Positions 50,897-59,372 of a stretch of DNA of 64,000 nt are shown here, in pieces. Every line of letters begins with the position of its first letter. Within the stretch, counting starts at the first letter, position 1. Source of the DNA: Paenibacillus sp. 1001270B_150601_E10 (GTDB taxonomy: Bacteria; Bacillota; Bacilli; Paenibacillales; Paenibacillaceae); assembly GCF_015558675.1 (NCBI RefSeq), contig NZ_JADMOL010000004.1, forward strand, positions 360,157 to 424,156. The letters run 5' to 3'. The notes under the pieces were generated by a model that did no database searches, was not told where the DNA came from, and saw only the letters and a program-made list of their open reading frames with translations. Position numbers and translations under genes: made by a program.

Positions 50897-51751
50897 ATGT
50901 TTAAAGAGAAGGAGTGTTCCCGAATTAATGGTTTTCTAGGGCTGTTGCTGATCGTTATCTTGACAGCGGGCGGTGTGTTAGCCATTTTAGTCCAACAGAC
51001 GATTCCTGTTATCATCGGTGCTTTTTTAATTGCGGTAGCAGTGCTTTTATTAACAGGGTTAACGGTGGTGCAGCCGAATCAAGCGAATGTGATCACTTTC
51101 TTTGGTAAGTATTTAGGCGTTATTCGCGAGAGTGGCTTCTATATGACGGTTCCATGGTCTGCTCGTAAGAAAGTATCGCTTCGCGTCCGCAACTTCAACA
51201 GTGCGAAGCTGAAGGTTAATGATGTCGACGGCAACCCAATCGAGATCGCAGCTGTGGTCGTGTTCTCCGTAGTTGATTCCGCAAAGGCGTTGTTCGAAGT
51301 AGATGAGTACGAAACTTTCGTCGAAATTCAAAGCGAGACCGCACTTCGCCATGTGGCAAGCAAGTATCCGTATGACGGTGCGGAAGGAGCAGGCTTCTCT
51401 CTTCGCAGCAATGCAGAGGAGATCGCGATGGAGCTTAGCGATGAGCTTCAGAATCGCCTTGGCGTAGCGGGTGTGCAGGTTATCGAGTCCCGATTGACTC
51501 ACCTTGCGTACTCTACAGAAATTGCAAGTGCGATGCTTCAGCGTCAGCAGGCTACAGCGATCATTTCTGCGCGAGAGAAGATCGTGGAAGGTGCCGTATC
51601 CATGGTACAGCTTGCTATTCAGCGCTTAGAGGCTGAAGGTGCTGTTGAATTGGATGAAGAACGCAAGGCTGCTATGATTAATAACCTGCTAGTTGCTGTC
51701 GTGTCAGACCGCTCTGCCCAGCCGGTCATTAACACGAGCACTCTATACTAA
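50897..51751 (+). CDS. SPFH/Band 7 domain membrane protein
   Basis: A 284-residue protein with two N-terminal membrane helices (residues 11-31, 35-57) and an SPFH domain: GLTVVQPNQANVITFFGKYL, FYMTVPWSARKKVSLRVRNF, KVNDVDGNPIEIAAVVVFSV and VEIQSETALRHVASKYPYD. The C-terminal part is helical (QRQQATAIISAREKIVEGAV), for oligomer formation. Family members build membrane microdomains or hold proteases. AAAGGAGTGGGG precedes the ATG. A ribbon-helix-helix gene follows 18 bases after the stop, and an unknown gene after it. Confidence 0.92.
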   Translation: MFKEKECSRINGFLGLLLIVILTAGGVLAILVQQTIPVIIGAFLIAVAVLLLTGLTVVQPNQANVITFFGKYLGVIRESGFYMTVPWSARKKVSLRVRNFNSAKLKVNDVDGNPIEIAAVVVFSVVDSAKALFEVDEYETFVEIQSETALRHVASKYPYDGAEGAGFSLRSNAEEIAMELSDELQNRLGVAGVQVIESRLTHLAYSTEIASAMLQRQQATAIISAREKIVEGAVSMVQLAIQRLEAEGAVELDEERKAAMINNLLVAVVSDRSAQPVINTSTLY

Positions 51752-51769
51752 TGGGAGTCTCCATTCACG

Positions 51770-51955
51770 ATGGCAGGTAAAAAGAAGAGCTTCCCTCTGC
51801 GCCTTGACCCGATGTTGTATGAGGCTTTGGAGCGCTGGGCAGCGGACGAATTCCGAAGCGTGAATGGTCATATTGAATTTTTGCTCCGGGAAGCTCTGCG
51901 AGATGCAGGGCGACTCCCTTCACCGAAGTCTAGGGACAGCAGGAAGGAGGAGTAA
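51770..51955 (+). CDS. small Arc-type ribbon-helix-helix protein
   Basis: A 61-residue protein with the Arc/MetJ fold: the beta strand KKSFPLRLDPMLYEALERWA, then ADEFRSVNGHIEFLLREALR as the second helix. Arc-type proteins bind DNA as dimers, and the SxNxxIE motif is kept. ATG 51770 is close behind the SPFH stop. Its regular place next to SPFH genes suggests either self-control of the operon or a helper role in the membrane complex; both are inference. Confidence 0.85.
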   Translation: MAGKKKSFPLRLDPMLYEALERWAADEFRSVNGHIEFLLREALRDAGRLPSPKSRDSRKEE

Positions 51956-51958
51956 TCG

Positions 51959-52561
51959 ATGTCATCATCCACAGCATCGAAGCGTTGGGAGCCGAAGAGC
52001 ACGCGATTGCTTCGCCAGTATGCACATGAGGCGGGAGGAACCTTTCATTCCGCCTCCTTAAAAGGATTTAAATACACTCCCCAAGCTGCTAAGGTTAATC
52101 TTAGCCATGGGAGAGGGGAGCTTAAAGTTAGAGTCGTAGACTCGGGCGATCATGGTTCAAGCGGTAGTCAGGAATACGTCGTGGTCACCTATGACTTTCG
52201 ACCAAGACGAAAGCTGAAGTTTTACCTTGTCTCCAAGAAACAGCTAGCGCTGCATGCGTTTGATCGTGACTACCGTGAAACGACGATGCCCAATCATCTG
52301 CTCGCGAAGGTGTTCAAGGCTGGAGCCAGCCATCCAAGCATTCTGCGAGCCATCCTGAAGTACGAACCGTTTGCAGATGATCTGCTCGTGCACCCGTTCT
52401 CGGATATTCGTTTAAAGATTAAAGGGAACATGGCGACGCTTACGTATAAAGAATCCGCGAAAAAGCCGGATGTTGAGATGATTCAAGATAAGGTCGACGT
52501 TGTGAAACACCTAATAGAGGCACTGTATGAACAAAGCGTCGTATACGAGGGAACCCATTAG
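51959..52561 (+). CDS. unrecognised 200-residue protein, third gene of the SPFH operon
   Basis: Starts 3 bases after the RHH gene stop with AGGAGGAGTAATCG ahead, so it is cotranscribed. No signal peptide or membrane helix. Beta-rich with conserved-looking segments SQEYVVVTYDFRPRRKLKFY, LKYEPFADDLLVHPFSDIRL and IKGNMATLTYKES. I cannot assign a family. Its fixed place behind SPFH and RHH genes suggests a cytoplasmic partner of the SPFH protein. Confidence 0.8.
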   Translation: MSSSTASKRWEPKSTRLLRQYAHEAGGTFHSASLKGFKYTPQAAKVNLSHGRGELKVRVVDSGDHGSSGSQEYVVVTYDFRPRRKLKFYLVSKKQLALHAFDRDYRETTMPNHLLAKVFKAGASHPSILRAILKYEPFADDLLVHPFSDIRLKIKGNMATLTYKESAKKPDVEMIQDKVDVVKHLIEALYEQSVVYEGTH

Positions 52562-52584
52562 TACGTGGGAATGAGCCGAAGTCA

Positions 52585-52620
52585 AAGAAGAGGCATTGCA
52601 AACAGCAACCGCCTCTTCTT
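52585..52620. terminator. hairpin between converging genes
   Basis: AAGAAGAGGC / GCCTCTTCTT perfect 10-bp stem, loop ATTGCAAACAGCAACC. It has no T-run beyond the stem on either strand except the stem's own TTCTT. Confidence 0.6.
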
Positions 52621-52630
52621 AAAAAACTTA

Positions 52631-53278
52631 TTATTTGAACTTGTCAGGGAACTGTTTGATAATGCCCTGAGTCAAAATATCCGCGAACATAATCATGTGG
52701 TCTTCCCCTTTATCAGAGGCAAGGATTTCTGCTTTCCAGTCTTTTTTCAGTCGAGCCGTAACTTGTTCGGTGATGAATGTTAAGTGAGCATGCAGCATAT
52801 CCTGAAGTTCTTTTTGCGACCAATTTGGATTGGCGCTGCTTAGGAACTTGGCGATATCATCCGCATTGCGGAACCATTCTTTGTTGTACTTATCAAGATC
52901 AGCTTGATTGCCGCTCTTTGCCGCATCCACTACTTTGCCAGCAAGAAGGATATGCTCTCTTAGCAATTCAGCTAGCTGATTGCCTGCTGCCTCGCCGTAA
53001 TAAGGTTTGATGGCATTCCCGATATCCTGTTGGTTACGCAGCAGTCTTTCTAAGACATCCTGCTGATCTTCTAATCCAGCAATAGCACTAACGATATAGT
53101 TATGGGTCCAGATCGTATGATCTATCCATAACTTGCGAAGGTCGTCATGAAGCTTAACCATAGCCGGACTAATGGCATTTGCGGAGTGGGTTTCTTTGGC
53201 GGCGGCTTGTGTACTTACTGGCATAACGCCAACGATTAGAAACGTAAACATTAATAGGGACAGCATCCCTTTTTTCAT
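52631..53278 (-). CDS. secreted helical protein of unknown function
   Basis: 215 residues with a signal peptide (MKKGMLSLLMFTFLIVGVMP, cleavage likely after TQAAA). The mature part looks like a four-helix bundle: MVKLHDDLRKLWIDHTIWTH, LEDQQDVLERLLRNQQDIGN, LAELLREHILLAGKVVDAAK. His and Asp/Glu positions (HDD, DHT, HAHLTF) could bind metal, but I recognise no catalytic motif. It matches proteins often given misleading names in Bacillales. AGGAGCTGAAATTC precedes the ATG. Confidence 0.8.
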   Translation of the reverse strand: MKKGMLSLLMFTFLIVGVMPVSTQAAAKETHSANAISPAMVKLHDDLRKLWIDHTIWTHNYIVSAIAGLEDQQDVLERLLRNQQDIGNAIKPYYGEAAGNQLAELLREHILLAGKVVDAAKSGNQADLDKYNKEWFRNADDIAKFLSSANPNWSQKELQDMLHAHLTFITEQVTARLKKDWKAEILASDKGEDHMIMFADILTQGIIKQFPDKFK

Positions 53279-53590
53279 GAATTTCAGCTCCTCTGAAATG
53301 GTAGTGAAATAGCCCGTTTTATTATGGGCAGAGGCCTAGCTATTTTATTCCACAAAGGTGATAGCGAAGTAGCTATTGAAGAAATTCGTTCGAAGTTGAT
53401 GTTTCATCAATGAACGAAACGTGTATTGGTTATTAGTGCATACTTCACGGAACCTTTGACCGGTTCATTTGCAGAGTGATAATGCGCATGATAAACTTTT
53501 TATTAGAAGGCCGAATTATGCTGTAGCAAAATGTATTTTGTATCAGGTTTCCTATATTATCGTTTGGTACGAAAAGGAGAGACGAATAGA
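53279..53590. other. divergent promoter region
   Basis: About 310 bases between a minus and a plus gene. An inverted repeat CGTTCGAAGTTGATG / CATCAATGAACG lies near 53390-53420. Nothing else recognised. Confidence 0.45.
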
Positions 53591-55321
53591 ATGAGACCAC
53601 AGCATTGGAGCTTTGTATTGGCAATGAGTTTATTTGTGGGAGCGCTGTCACCGGCGCTAGTCGCCCAAGCGTCTGATGATAGATTGAAGCTCTCGCAACC
53701 AAGTGTGTCAACATCGGCATCAAATGCCGAACAAGGATATATTCCGCTGCGACAAGCGGCAGAATCGATTGGAGCTTACGTAGAGTGGGATGTGATGACC
53801 CAATCGGTTAAAGTTACCTATGGCGATCGTGTATGGAAGCTAACGAAGAAGCAATTAGAATCGCAATTGAATGATTCCACTTATACCCTTCATCAACCGA
53901 TCACGATGATCAACTTTCAGGATCGACCTGTGCTTGCGGTAACGTGGAAGGATCTATCTGAAGCCCTTGAAGTAAGCGGGGAATGGAGGGGCGATAGGAT
54001 TATAGCAGATGCAAAAGACTATAAGACGATGGCAGGGCAATTTACCTATGCGCTTCGTAAAGCCATGTTAAAGACGCCTGTCCCAACTGAGAATTGGGAA
54101 ATGTTATCCGCTTCGTTCACACCTGAATTGCAGAAGGCTCTCCCTCAAACGTCAATAACTCCGCTTGTTGAACAACTCCGGTCACTCTTTGGTGTGCCTT
54201 CCCGTCTTGCTTCAGTGGAAGTGAAGGATGTGGGCACGTCGGTGCATGTAAATGCCCTTATCAAGACGACAAAAGAGGGCTTTATGCAAGCTGAGCTTCG
54301 CGTGAAGGACGGACAGATCGCAGACATCTATTTCCCAGTCGTCGCGAGCGCGGGATATCAAGCGCCTTCCTATGATAAGGCGGATCAATATAAAGAAGAA
54401 GCGATTGTTATTGGCGAGGGACAATTTGCACTCCCTGGAACGCTCACGATCCCGACTAAGGGAGAGGGACCTTTCCCAGTCGTTGTGCTTGTTCATGGAT
54501 CAGGACAGAATGACCGCGACGAGTCGATTGGCGCAGGCAAGCCATTCCGTGATCTAGCGGTAGGCCTGGCGCAGGAAGGTGTGGCAACGATTCGCTACGA
54601 GAAGATTACACGTGAGTATCCGTTTACATCGTCAAGCAATCCAAAGTTTACGGTTAATGAAGAAACCACCTATGATGCGATTAAAGCACTGCAATGGGCG
54701 AAGCAAGATAAGCGAATTGATGCGAAGCAGTTGTACGTGCTTGGACACAGCCAAGGAGGCATGCTCGTTCCTCGCATTATTGAGCAGGACAAAGCAGGGC
54801 TTATTAAGGGAGCAATTGTAGCAGCAGCACCTGCTGGACCGCTTGAGGATCTGATGCTGAAGCAGATGGAAGCACAGCTTGAAAGAGGCAAGCAGGCGAA
54901 CCTGCCAGAAGCAACTATTGCTCAGCTTGAAGCGCAGGTGACACAAATGAAGCAGATGCTCACCTTGATTAAAAATAAAGAGGTCAGCATCGACAATCTG
55001 CCTGCCGATTATCCGCTGCCTAACGCGGCATGGTGGATGGACTTCCGCAATTATTATGGCGGCGAAGTGGCGAAGGATCAGAAGACACCGCTCTTCGTTA
55101 TTCAAGGCAGCAATGACGTGCAGGTAGGTAAAGAGAATCTGGATGGCTGGAAAGAGGCTTTGGCTAACCGTACGAATGTAGATTATAAGCTGTACGATAA
55201 GCTGAACCATCTCTTTATCGCTTCTGAGAAGCCATCGACTGGAGAAGAATATTATGTTCCAGGCAATGTACCGCTTGAAGTCGTGAAGGATATTGCGGCA
55301 TGGGTGGGCAAGACGAAATAA
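53591..55321 (+). CDS. secreted alpha/beta hydrolase with N-terminal stalk domain
   Basis: 576 residues. Signal peptide (WSFVLAMSLFVGALSPALVA), then a copper-amine-oxidase-N-like stalk domain (YIPLRQAAESIGAYVEWDVM and VTWKDLSEALEV, to residue about 140), a DUF3887-type domain (about 150-265), and an alpha/beta hydrolase domain. Oxyanion loop LVHGSGQNDRDE, nucleophile Ser in LGHSQGGML, acid in GSNDVQV and His in LNHLF. An insert of about 45 residues (LMLKQMEAQLERGKQANLPE) forms a lid. ATG 53591 follows AAAAGGAGAGACGAATAG. Probably an esterase or peptidase at the cell surface. Confidence 0.9.
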   Translation: MRPQHWSFVLAMSLFVGALSPALVAQASDDRLKLSQPSVSTSASNAEQGYIPLRQAAESIGAYVEWDVMTQSVKVTYGDRVWKLTKKQLESQLNDSTYTLHQPITMINFQDRPVLAVTWKDLSEALEVSGEWRGDRIIADAKDYKTMAGQFTYALRKAMLKTPVPTENWEMLSASFTPELQKALPQTSITPLVEQLRSLFGVPSRLASVEVKDVGTSVHVNALIKTTKEGFMQAELRVKDGQIADIYFPVVASAGYQAPSYDKADQYKEEAIVIGEGQFALPGTLTIPTKGEGPFPVVVLVHGSGQNDRDESIGAGKPFRDLAVGLAQEGVATIRYEKITREYPFTSSSNPKFTVNEETTYDAIKALQWAKQDKRIDAKQLYVLGHSQGGMLVPRIIEQDKAGLIKGAIVAAAPAGPLEDLMLKQMEAQLERGKQANLPEATIAQLEAQVTQMKQMLTLIKNKEVSIDNLPADYPLPNAAWWMDFRNYYGGEVAKDQKTPLFVIQGSNDVQVGKENLDGWKEALANRTNVDYKLYDKLNHLFIASEKPSTGEEYYVPGNVPLEVVKDIAAWVGKTK

Positions 55322-55382
55322 CGGTTAAGTCCATAGTCGTGCCTATTCGGAATGTTGGGTAGGTAATAAGACAACATAAACA

Positions 55383-55418
55383 GGAAGGGGTGGCTTCTTT
55401 AGAAGCGCCCCTTCCTTT
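55383..55418 (+). terminator. terminator of the hydrolase gene
   Basis: GGAAGGGG / CCCCTTCC with inner GCTTCT/AGAAGC, followed by TTTG. Confidence 0.85.
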
Positions 55419-55571
55419 GTTGATCGAAGCTGGAATGATCCGTATATGAGGAATAGAATTGAATTTTTTTCATATTTTCATATAAAATGGCTGCAACTAA
55501 ATATCCTTTCAATGTGTTGTTTGGTATAGAACGTATAACAACATTACATATCGAAGGTGAGGTCTTCTATC

Positions 55572-56063
55572 ATGAAGAAAAAAAGTAACGTAAAATTTTT
55601 GCTGCTTGCTGCTGTTACCCTGTTTGTGCTCGTATTCCAACCTACGCAAACCCTTGCATCAGGAAGTACCTTCTTGAATCAAATTCCACCATCGCCGTTC
55701 TCATCGTCTATCATTGCTCCTCTTGGCTTCTTTGATCCTAGCAATCAATATCTTGAACAGGGTGAAACCAAAATTATAGACAATGGGGATCAAACGGTTA
55801 CGATTGAAATGAGCACGACGTCCTACTCCCAAGTAGCTTCGATAGGCGCAACAGTGACACTCCAGATGTGGACAGGCGGTGTTTGGGCGGATGTCGGAAC
55901 GAGCACAACCAAAAGCAAGTCAAATGATTGGTACTTTAAGGACAAGGTGACGAAGGTCGTATCTAGAGGCTATTATTTCCGAGTCAAGTCTACGCATTGG
56001 ATTAATACAGGAAGTGTATATGAGCAAGGCGTTATGGTTTCAAATTCCATCTTAATTAAATAA
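55572..56063 (+). CDS. secreted protein of unknown function, 163 residues
   Basis: Signal peptide KKKSNVKFLLLAAVTLFVLV with cleavage near TLA-SGS. The mature part is beta-rich with YFRVKSTHWINTGS-like repeats, no Cys, and no motif I recognise; it resembles small secreted beta-sandwich proteins of Bacillales. ATG 55572 has GAAGGTGAGG ahead with 9-base spacing; the frame begins 5 codons earlier without a site. Monocistronic, ends at a bidirectional terminator. Confidence 0.75.
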   Translation: MKKKSNVKFLLLAAVTLFVLVFQPTQTLASGSTFLNQIPPSPFSSSIIAPLGFFDPSNQYLEQGETKIIDNGDQTVTIEMSTTSYSQVASIGATVTLQMWTGGVWADVGTSTTKSKSNDWYFKDKVTKVVSRGYYFRVKSTHWINTGSVYEQGVMVSNSILIK

Positions 56064-56098
56064 GGATCCGTCACTTGATTGGCGAGGAAACAAAAAAA

Positions 56099-56118
56099 GG
56101 AAGGGAGCATTCCCTTCC
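56099..56118. terminator. bidirectional terminator, secreted protein / anti-sigma genes
   Basis: GGAAGGGA / TCCCTTCC, 8-bp stem with loop GCAT; TTTATTTT follows on plus and TTTTTTTG on minus. It lies 1 base beyond the anti-sigma stop. Confidence 0.9.
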
Positions 56119-56119
56119 T

Positions 56120-56923
56120 TTATTTTATATGCTCAGCAAGCTTAATGATCTCTTCCTTCTCAAGACTGCCGTTAATCGAGATATGAAGCCCCGCATTTAA
56201 GAATTCCAAGCTGGCCCTTTTATTTTGATTCATATATAGATACGCGTTCAAATTATTAATCTTAATCTCTTCAAACGTCCCGCCTTCTTTGTAATGCGGC
56301 GAGGTAAGCACCTCATTGCCTTTAAGCTGGGTGAACTTTATGATGAGCCGTTCTTTGGACGAGTTGAAATAGACAGCCATCGCTTCCGTCGCTTTGGCAT
56401 GTTGGTTCAAATGAAACAATCGGACTTCGGATAACGAATATCCTTCAGGAATGTATTCCATTTGAACGGGATGAAACGCCAATTGACTGGCTGCCTCATT
56501 CCAAGAATGATACACTTCTTCTACCGAGGCTGCTTCAGGTACATCTGATCCTAGCGTAGAAGGCTGCTCAGCTAGCACTTCTTCAACCGGAGCAGGGGTT
56601 TTGGCTGGTATACCAGGCTTTTGCTCTTTTGAACCGAAGATAAAGCTGATCATGTCACTATCCAGATTTCGTATCGAATGAAAAAAAGGAGTCACCGCCT
56701 GTGTAACGGTTGGCGTTCCAAAGATGACAGCTCCTAGAATAAAAGAAGCGGCAACCAAGGAAAAGATCCGAAGACGATGGAAGGTCGTCTTTTTCTTTTT
56801 AAGTCGTTGCTCTACTCGATGCCAAGAGGCTGTAGGATCAGGAGTTATGGAATGATGTTCTGCTGCTTCAAGAAAAGCATGGTCAAATAACTGTTCATAT
56901 TCATCTTTTTTCACGATGATCAC
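56120..56923 (-). CDS. membrane anti-sigma factor with DUF4367-like domain
   Basis: 267 residues. N-terminal cytoplasmic part of about 50 residues (for sigma binding), one membrane helix at 53-75 (FSLVAASFILGAVIFGTPTV) and an outer part ending in a DUF4367-like domain (VQMEYIPEGYSLSEVRLFHL). GTG 56923 overlaps the sigma gene by 23 bases, so translation is coupled. A Pro/Glu-rich linker (about 105-140) could be a proteolysis target that frees the sigma factor. No zinc HxxxCxxC motif. Signal unknown. Confidence 0.82.
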   Translation of the reverse strand: MIIVKKDEYEQLFDHAFLEAAEHHSITPDPTASWHRVEQRLKKKKTTFHRLRIFSLVAASFILGAVIFGTPTVTQAVTPFFHSIRNLDSDMISFIFGSKEQKPGIPAKTPAPVEEVLAEQPSTLGSDVPEAASVEEVYHSWNEAASQLAFHPVQMEYIPEGYSLSEVRLFHLNQHAKATEAMAVYFNSSKERLIIKFTQLKGNEVLTSPHYKEGGTFEEIKINNLNAYLYMNQNKRASLEFLNAGLHISINGSLEKEEIIKLAEHIK

Positions 56924-57485
56924 CCCATTCCTTTACCAATCTTTTTTTGATGGCCTCCCGTGCCCGATGCAGCGTGTATTTTACCTTTTGCTCGGATATG
57001 CTGAGCTCGTCGGCAATCTCATAATAGCTCATATCGCGCTTCCAGCGGAGCTCTATCATTGCTCGATACTCAGGCTTTAGGTGCTGCAGGCATTGCTCTA
57101 CAATCTCAACCATGGCCTTAAGCTCGACTTCCTGCTCGATCGTCTCTTGCGGTGTTGCGAAATCTGCGTTGTCATTTATAAAAACACTGTCAAGATCGAC
57201 TTGGTTTCGATTTTTTTTATTTTTTCTCAAAAAATTTATTGCCGTATTTTTAGTAACGACCTTAAGCCATGCTTTGAGCTTATTTTCATTCTCTACCTTT
57301 GGGATTCGATCTATAACTTTTAAAAAGGATTCCTGAAGAATATCTTCGGTGAGAGAATGCTCTTTAACAATATACAGGATTGGAGCATAGAACATGTTAT
57401 AGAACTCTATGTATATTTCTTTCTGCTGTTCTGTGCTGAGCGATTTAAAATGGTTCTCTTGCAAATCCAGCATTTTGAGTGCCAT
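56901..57485 (-). CDS. ECF RNA polymerase sigma factor
   Basis: 194 residues with region 2 (FYNMFYAPILYIVKEHSLTE and DILQESFLKVIDRIP) and region 4 (YRAMIELRWKRDMSYYEIAD and ELSISEQKVKYTLHRAREAI); no region 3. AGGAGGTAACTTCTTTGC precedes the ATG. It is coupled to the anti-sigma gene. A self-controlled promoter is expected upstream, but I could not identify the -35/-10 pair with confidence. Confidence 0.92.
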   Translation of the reverse strand: MALKMLDLQENHFKSLSTEQQKEIYIEFYNMFYAPILYIVKEHSLTEDILQESFLKVIDRIPKVENENKLKAWLKVVTKNTAINFLRKNKKNRNQVDLDSVFINDNADFATPQETIEQEVELKAMVEIVEQCLQHLKPEYRAMIELRWKRDMSYYEIADELSISEQKVKYTLHRAREAIKKRLVKEWGDHREKR

Positions 57486-57984
57486 GCAAAGAAGTTACCT
57501 CCTAGTATGAAGTGGGGAACGAGTAAGATCATCAGCCGATTAGAACGCTTGCATATCCGATTAAAATAGGACAGTAGTCATAGTGGATATGTTTCGATGT
57601 ATGTATCACCATTATATGAAACGGTGTAGATTATTGTCTAATATTTTCCTCTGCATTCATTTATAACCTTTATTCAGAAGCCTGAATATCGTAACTTTTT
57701 CTATGTTTTCAACCCTTGTTTTGAACTCCCCTTCTATTGAAAATATCCCTGAGTGTAGTACCTAACGAAATGCTATGAAGGAAGTCATTGTGTTTATATA
57801 TGCGTTGTTTTCAATGGTGGAAAGGCATTTCGTGTTTTTTTCATGGTTGTGACTCCTTGAAAAAGTTGCTTGTCATGCTTGTCAGGCTAGTCTGCATATT
57901 TGGCCAAGTACCCTCATAGACATGTTATCAGTGATGAAGCCGATACGTAGGCGATGAATTTAAAATGTCAGAGGGGATGATCTC
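57486..57984. other. divergent region between sigma factor and lipoprotein genes
   Basis: About 500 AT-rich bases. It must hold the ECF sigma promoter and the promoter of the ydcC-like gene. I see no gene, palindrome or riboswitch that I can support. Confidence 0.45.
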
Positions 57985-59250
57985 ATGCGTCGGATCACAT
58001 GGGTACTAGCCATGATGATGAGTGTAGTGCTTCTGTTAGCCGCCTGCGGCCAGAAGGATGCAGAAGCTGTAGTAAAGGACTTGGACAACAAGATGAGCAA
58101 GCTTGAAAGTTATGAGGGGATAGGCACGATGACCTTGTATTCTGGCCAGCAGCCGCTCGAGTATCAGGTTGAAGTTCGATACCAAGACCCAAGCTATTAC
58201 CGGATTCAGCTAACGAATACGAAGAAGGATATCAAGCAAATTGTGCTCCGCAATGATGAAGGCGTATTTGTCCTCACGCCAAGCTTGAAGAAGAGCTTCC
58301 GCTTCCAAAGCGATTGGCCGGACAACCAAGGACAAGTTTATTTGTATCAAACGCTGATTCACAGCATCCTTCAAGACAACAGCCGCCAGTTCTTAACGGA
58401 AGGCGACAGTTACGTATTTGAAGTAGCAGCCAACTATCAGACAGACGCGCTTGTGAAGCAAAAGATCTGGCTTGATAAAGGCGACTATAAGCCAAAGCAG
58501 GTCCAAGTCACAGATTCTGAGGCAAGAGTCGTCGTTGAGATGAAATTCAACCAGTTCGAATTCAATAAGAAGTTCGATAAAGATGCCTTTGATATGCAGG
58601 CCAATATGACGGCTAGCTCCAACATCGATCCGCTGCCGCTTCCTGAAGATGCAGCGAATACTGATGCTGTAACAGATGAGAAAACACCGGCTCCTTCGAA
58701 GGAAGGCACTGAAGGTGAGGGCCAAGGTGACAAGAAGTCAGAAGAGGATGGTGCGAAGGATACTCAAGCAGCCGAAGACGAAGCAACAAGCGCTGTACCA
58801 TCGGAGGACACCGCAGCGGAAGAGCCTAGCAAGGATGTTGTTGCTCCAGGGCAAGAGGGACAAGAGGAGCAGCCGGCAGAGGATGCAGCGGTGGAGGATC
58901 TCGGAAGCTCTGCAGGACCATTTGGCATCATCAAGCCTTCCTACGATCCAGAAGGAGTAACCCTTAAGGATGAGCAGGAAGTCAATAGCGACAATCATGC
59001 TGTTATGCTGCGCTATACAGGAACGTATACGTATACGATTATGGAAAGCCGCCAGAAAGATATGGAAGTTGGCGTCGTTCCAGGCGAATACATCGATCTT
59101 GGATTCACCGCCGGCTTGTTGACAGGCGAGGCTCAAAAAACGTTGACTTGGATGGATGAAGGCATCAAATATCAAATTACAAGTGCGGATTTGCCAACTG
59201 AAGAGATGGTGAAAATTGCACAATCCATGGTCGATCAACCAGGTAAGTAA
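57985..59250 (+). CDS. ydcC: YdcC-like lipoprotein with LolA-type fold
   Basis: 421 residues; lipobox LLLAAC (Cys near 21). The first 200 residues have the LolA/LppX-like fold (MSKLESYEGIGTMTLYSGQQ, YRIQLTNTKKDIKQIVLRND). An acidic low-complexity insert of about 90 residues follows (about 225-315, Glu, Asp, Ala, Pro), then the C-terminal beta part (GFTAGLLTGEAQKTLTWMDE). Its place directly before alr is the same as ydcC in Bacillus subtilis; the clostridial relative GerS, a germination lipoprotein, is also beside an alr gene. Likely a lipoprotein of the spore or cell envelope. Confidence 0.85.
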   Translation: MRRITWVLAMMMSVVLLLAACGQKDAEAVVKDLDNKMSKLESYEGIGTMTLYSGQQPLEYQVEVRYQDPSYYRIQLTNTKKDIKQIVLRNDEGVFVLTPSLKKSFRFQSDWPDNQGQVYLYQTLIHSILQDNSRQFLTEGDSYVFEVAANYQTDALVKQKIWLDKGDYKPKQVQVTDSEARVVVEMKFNQFEFNKKFDKDAFDMQANMTASSNIDPLPLPEDAANTDAVTDEKTPAPSKEGTEGEGQGDKKSEEDGAKDTQAAEDEATSAVPSEDTAAEEPSKDVVAPGQEGQEEQPAEDAAVEDLGSSAGPFGIIKPSYDPEGVTLKDEQEVNSDNHAVMLRYTGTYTYTIMESRQKDMEVGVVPGEYIDLGFTAGLLTGEAQKTLTWMDEGIKYQITSADLPTEEMVKIAQSMVDQPGK

Positions 59251-59302
59251 AGGGTAATGCGCTAAATACATCCATAAATGTGATCCAATATCTCCTTGTT
59301 CG

Positions 59303-59330
59303 TTGACAGTCCTCCTTCATGGGGTATACC
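59303..59330 (+). promoter_or_regulatory. candidate alr promoter
   Basis: TTGACA (59303-59308), 16 bases, TATACC (59325-59330). Confidence 0.5.
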
Positions 59331-59372
59331 ATAGGAATGTTAAAGCAATGAACGGGAATGAGGAGAGCGGAG

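Noticed and set aside
50584-51015. 143-codon minus-strand frame overlapping the SPFH start
   Set aside because: It runs antisense through the SPFH promoter and first codons; the residues look random.
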